From Rotaria sp. Silwood1 (lineage: Eukaryota > Rotifera > Eurotatoria > Philodinida > Philodinidae), in contig CAJNOP010000405.1 of assembly GCA_905250075.1 (NCBI GenBank), forward strand, positions 122,694 through 186,693: a stretch of 64,000 nucleotides of DNA, in the 5' to 3' direction. The translations under genes and the position numbers were made by a program. Of this stretch, positions 60,441 through 64,000 are shown one piece after another (within the stretch, counting starts at the first letter, position 1; each line of letters begins with the position of its first letter). The notes under the pieces were generated by a model. It was given only the letters and a program-made list of their open reading frames with translations, was not told where the DNA came from and ran no database searches.

Positions 60441-60812
60441 TACTGAAGTTTAATCTTATGTTTATCACTTAAGAATAAATGATTTCGAAATATACTAAAT
60501 GCATTGATGATAATCAAAAAAGTTACCGATTAATTTAGAATCTAAACTTGAAATTTTGATCTAAAAAGTTTCAGGATCACTTGTTGGCTGTTTACTAATG
60601 AATGTTAAAAACTCATAATGGGCCAACAAGCCACAAATCATTTTCCAACTGCATCAATAAAAGCAATTTTTTCTTATATGAAATTGGCTACTCTCTAGTC
60701 TCATGCATCTTTAAACAACAAATGTAAGTCTTCATAAAAATAGATCTAAAATATATAAGTCTGTTACAAAATCGAACAATCTATTCATTCACAATATTTT
60801 GCAAAAATAGGC

Positions 60813-60850
60813 TGTGGGTGTAGGGCTTGAAAGCTAAACACCTCACACTC
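60813..60850. repeat. Telomere-like hairpin, diverged
   Basis: tgtgggtgtagggctt faces aagctaaacacctcacactc across a very short loop. Confidence 0.55.
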
Positions 60851-61421
60851 ATCCTATATCTGGAGAACAGTTCATCCATTTGAGTTAATATTTTCAGTTT
60901 CCTTCTAATGTTATCAGATTTATTTACTGTTAAAAAATTGGTGGGATCAATTGAACAAGGCTGAGCAGAAAATAGTCGTGACTTAGCTGCGATGGCTCCT
61001 ACATTACTCCATCTATATGTTCGTGAAAATAAAGTCGAATATTGCATAATTTAATATCAAAATTGTCAGTGCAAAAACCTCTATAAATCCGAAATTTTCA
61101 ATGGAGGTGGATAGGGTCATCAGATCGATCTGGCAAGATTCCATTGATACATCCTTATGCAATCTTCCCTTCTAACAATATTTAGATTCTTTAAAAAAAT
61201 CAATCCTTAATGTAACCTGAAAATTCTTCTTTGTTCATTGCAATTAAGTATCACAACATCAGTATTTATCAAATAGGTTTATACACAAATTATTCTAAAA
61301 ACTTTGGCTTCTGATATGTGTTTCTTTTTAAGTGATTTAAATCAAAAGTACTTTATTGAATTTATTTTATTGTGACATGCCGACAATGTTTAGAAAGCAT
61401 TAGTTCATGAAATAGTATCGA

Positions 61422-63881
61422 TTACGCAAACGGAGGAACTGAATCACATGCATCTGGATCATCGTCACGAGCCGTCTTGAAATCACAAATCAGTCCTCGT
61501 CGACATACATGATTACATTGGGATCCATCTGCATACGATTTTGTATAGTGTTTGTATACTGTACTCATCAGTGGCCCGTCAATATCATTCTCGAGTCTTT
61601 TGATGAAATTATCCCAATCAGTAGGAAACAAGTTCTCCATTTGATAGGCATCACGAGCATTATACTCATTTTGCATAATTGTTCGGTTGTAGAGGTTCGT
61701 TGCAGTTAAATTCATAATGACTGTACGATGATCGAGCACCCAATAGGAACTCGAGGGATACTCACCATCCATTGTATAAACACGATAGCCCGGATTCAAG
61801 AATGATTCGGTTGTCAACGATGGTGCTATGTAAGCCTACAATTTTCAAGAATTAAACAAAAAATCTAGATACACAAGTTCTGCTCGCGATGGAAATTCAC
61901 TTACCATCGAAACAGGTCGTTGGTGATCATTCTCATCATAGAACATGTTGAATTCATCTCGATGTGTGTGACCATAAAATTGACCGGAGATCGTATTTTC
62001 AAATCTATTCAACGTATAAAAGACTATAATAACATATGTTCTCGAACCGTTTACCGATTGACGATCCTATTAAAATTCCAACCGAATGCTGCAAAACATG
62101 TTCGTGGTGGATGATGGGCGATAATGTGAACCTTTTCTCCATGGTCTTCAGCATATTGTAACCATTGTATCAACTAGAAAGTATCAACAAATGTTACTAC
62201 TTCTATTTTTTTCTCATCTGATAACTCACCCACTCAAGTTGATTGAGAGGATCAGTCGAATTGATGAATAACCAATAGTTATCCGATGCGTAATAATTCG
62301 TATTGAGCGAAATCAATCGTAGACCGGGACGTACAATTGTTGTATAGAATCCACCACGAAGAATACTTTCGCGTGTATCATTAGGTAGACCGAATGTGTT
62401 TATCCAACTATCGGCTAGTGCTTGATATAGCCATGAAATATTGTCCGATCGAATGTTCGGTGTCGGAAAGAGATTGCACGGAGCTATGCAGAACAGATAG
62501 AGTAGAATGAAGGACAGAAAGAGACAAAGCTTGTACCTGCTTCATGATTGCCGACGGCAGAATACAACATTTTATTTGGAAATGTCGTAGCTAACAAATT
62601 ATTGATTGTATTTATTGCATAGAGTTGGTCAGCACGAGATTGATTCCACACATTGTGAGGTGGTGTATCGCCAGTATAGTAGATGAAATCAATCTGATGG
62701 AATAAAAAAAGAATAAGAATAATAAATCGAATTTTGTCAATAACCTCTTCTGTTTTTGCGCCATATTCAAGTATGGCTTGAGCCGTCCAATACGGTATGT
62801 CACAGTGAAGACTGGTTCCCCTAAAAAGACAGATATTTCATACCGCATATTGTTAAATGATTGAAAAGACATACCAGAAGCCAGCACCCGGATGACCAGG
62901 AACTGTATTTAGAAATGGGACCTTTTAAATAGTGATACATGTGTATACAAAATACTCACGAGGTGGACCTTTTCGACAGCACAATGGTTCAAGGCAGTCT
63001 GCTTCAGATCCTGGCTTGTACTCAAAATCCACGTGAATATCGGCCAGTTGTAGCACTTTCAGTTTTGGCGAGTCAGGCTAAAGCGTGAGAAAAAGTGTGT
63101 TCAGTATAGAACATAATACTCAGCAGAACAATAAAGAACTCAAGATCTTTGATGAATCATTCTCAATTTGGATTCGTGCTTTTTTGTGAATGCTATACTG
63201 TTCAATACATTCTTTCGAATACACACACTTACTGAAGGTGGTTTTGGTGGTTGTGGAGGTGGTTTTCGGTCAGGAATAGCAACACTCCAATTCAACACAG
63301 GATAATCAGTTTGTCTATCGCAGTTTAGAGCAAGTGAACATAGTGCCTTATTACTGAAATGCGTTAGAGCAATGACTTGAAAAATGGCATCCTATTTTCA
63401 AGAAAAGAGATGATATGCAGATGGATAATAATAATGAATATTTCACTTTGTATTCGTGCACAGCACCGCTACAAACATCGAGAACCAAACCAAATTCATT
63501 ACAAATTTCAAGAGTCACGTTTTCAAGGCGCTCCGTTTGATTGACATCGATGAGTATTCGAATCTAGTACGCACACAATCAAATATGAAAATATGAGAAA
63601 GAAGAAATTTCACTCACAACAGGAAGAAGAATATGGCATATTTTACAATATAGGTCCTCCTCATTGATATGTTGCTGGAACATCCATCGAAGTGCCTTGA
63701 TATTGTTGGAATGTTCGAAACGATATCGATAGTTGGTGAGAGTAGTAAACAATTCTTCATTCTCATTTGTGAGACCGTTCACTAGTTGATCAACAGTATC
63801 CTGTTGAATTGCTCTAGCATCGATTGTCACTTGAGCAAAAATGATGAAGAAGAAGAGTAGAGAGACTATTTGCGAAGTCAT
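61422..63881 (-). CDS. Acid sphingomyelinase (sphingomyelin phosphodiesterase 1-like), 11 exons
   Basis: It cleaves sphingomyelin to ceramide and phosphocholine; lysosomal or secreted. Exons I place: 63881-63618, 63563-63447, 63391-63233, 63077-62960, 62902-62875, 62820-62745, 62693-62537, 62483-62230, 62173-62055, 62004-61905, 61835-61422. All ten introns are GT..AG with clean phases, giving 601 residues (human about 630). A signal peptide (MTSQIVSLLFFFIIFAQV) comes first, then a saposin-B domain (CKIC at 79-82) and a proline-rich linker (PPPQPPKPP). The metallophosphatase core follows, with metal ligands in DIH (193-195), GD (262-263), GNHE (302-305), AHHPP (H411) and GHTH (442-445). The C-terminal ASM domain contains NPGYRVYTMDG and paired cysteines. 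Catalytic residues are all kept, so it is probably active. Confidence 0.93.
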
Positions 63882-64000
63882 AAACAAAAAATTGACAAGA
63901 AATGAAGAGTGGACTTGGACCAACACGAACTGACATAACAATGTTTGATAATTATCAACGTATCTTTTTTCTCTAGGGCAAGGATTCTTTCAGGTAACGT
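63882..64000. other. Leader of acid sphingomyelinase gene
   Basis: Short upstream sequence; the frame is open for 20 codons before the chosen ATG, but without another ATG. No other feature is seen. Confidence 0.4.

Larger units (their letters stand above)
59487..61421. other. Intergenic with two hairpins
   Basis: No gene is seen. Hydrophobic open frames at 59458-59820 are compositional. Hairpins lie at 60395-60440 and 60813-60850. Confidence 0.45.

Overview
This is eukaryotic, AT-rich, gene-sparse DNA. It most likely comes from a bdelloid rotifer (Rotaria/Adineta-like). The introns that can be placed from splice signals are mostly 53-80 nt with GT..AG ends. A two-exon rhodopsin-like receptor and F-box/LRR genes are the kind of families expanded in bdelloids. 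Two enzymes of typically non-metazoan type are single-exon. Many intergenic hairpins are built from TGTGGG-like sequence, which I recall as the bdelloid telomere repeat. Genus cannot be decided from the sequence alone.

Genes, left to right: an aquaporin with two altered NPA boxes (-); a mariner transposase relic (+); a BAHD-type acyltransferase (+); a decayed TPR gene (+); a three-exon cation-dependent O-methyltransferase (+); a secreted beta-helix protein resembling GH110 alpha-galactosidases (-); an unrecognised three-exon gene (-); a polytopic membrane protein (+); two short uncertain genes (-); a two-exon rhodopsin-like GPCR (+); an F-box relic (-) and an intact F-box/LRR gene (-); a decayed F-box/LRR gene (+); and a complete 11-exon acid sphingomyelinase (-). 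These do not form a pathway or an operon-like unit.

The rest is repeats. About twenty short inverted repeats with a G-rich TGTGGG-like left arm and a C-rich right arm are scattered between genes. Two large elements (4.7 kb and 5.0 kb) are flanked by TA, have inverted ends and are filled with tandem repeats, with no transposase seen. Smaller elements include a hAT-type MITE with an 8-bp duplication, a piggyBac-type MITE between TTAA sites and another palindromic MITE. There is one 100-base assembly gap (17188-17287), inside the longest telomere-like tract.

The most unusual signals are the telomere-like hairpin family, always in head-to-head polarity, the two tandem-repeat-filled TA-flanked elements, and the two likely transferred enzymes (BAHD and GH110-like).
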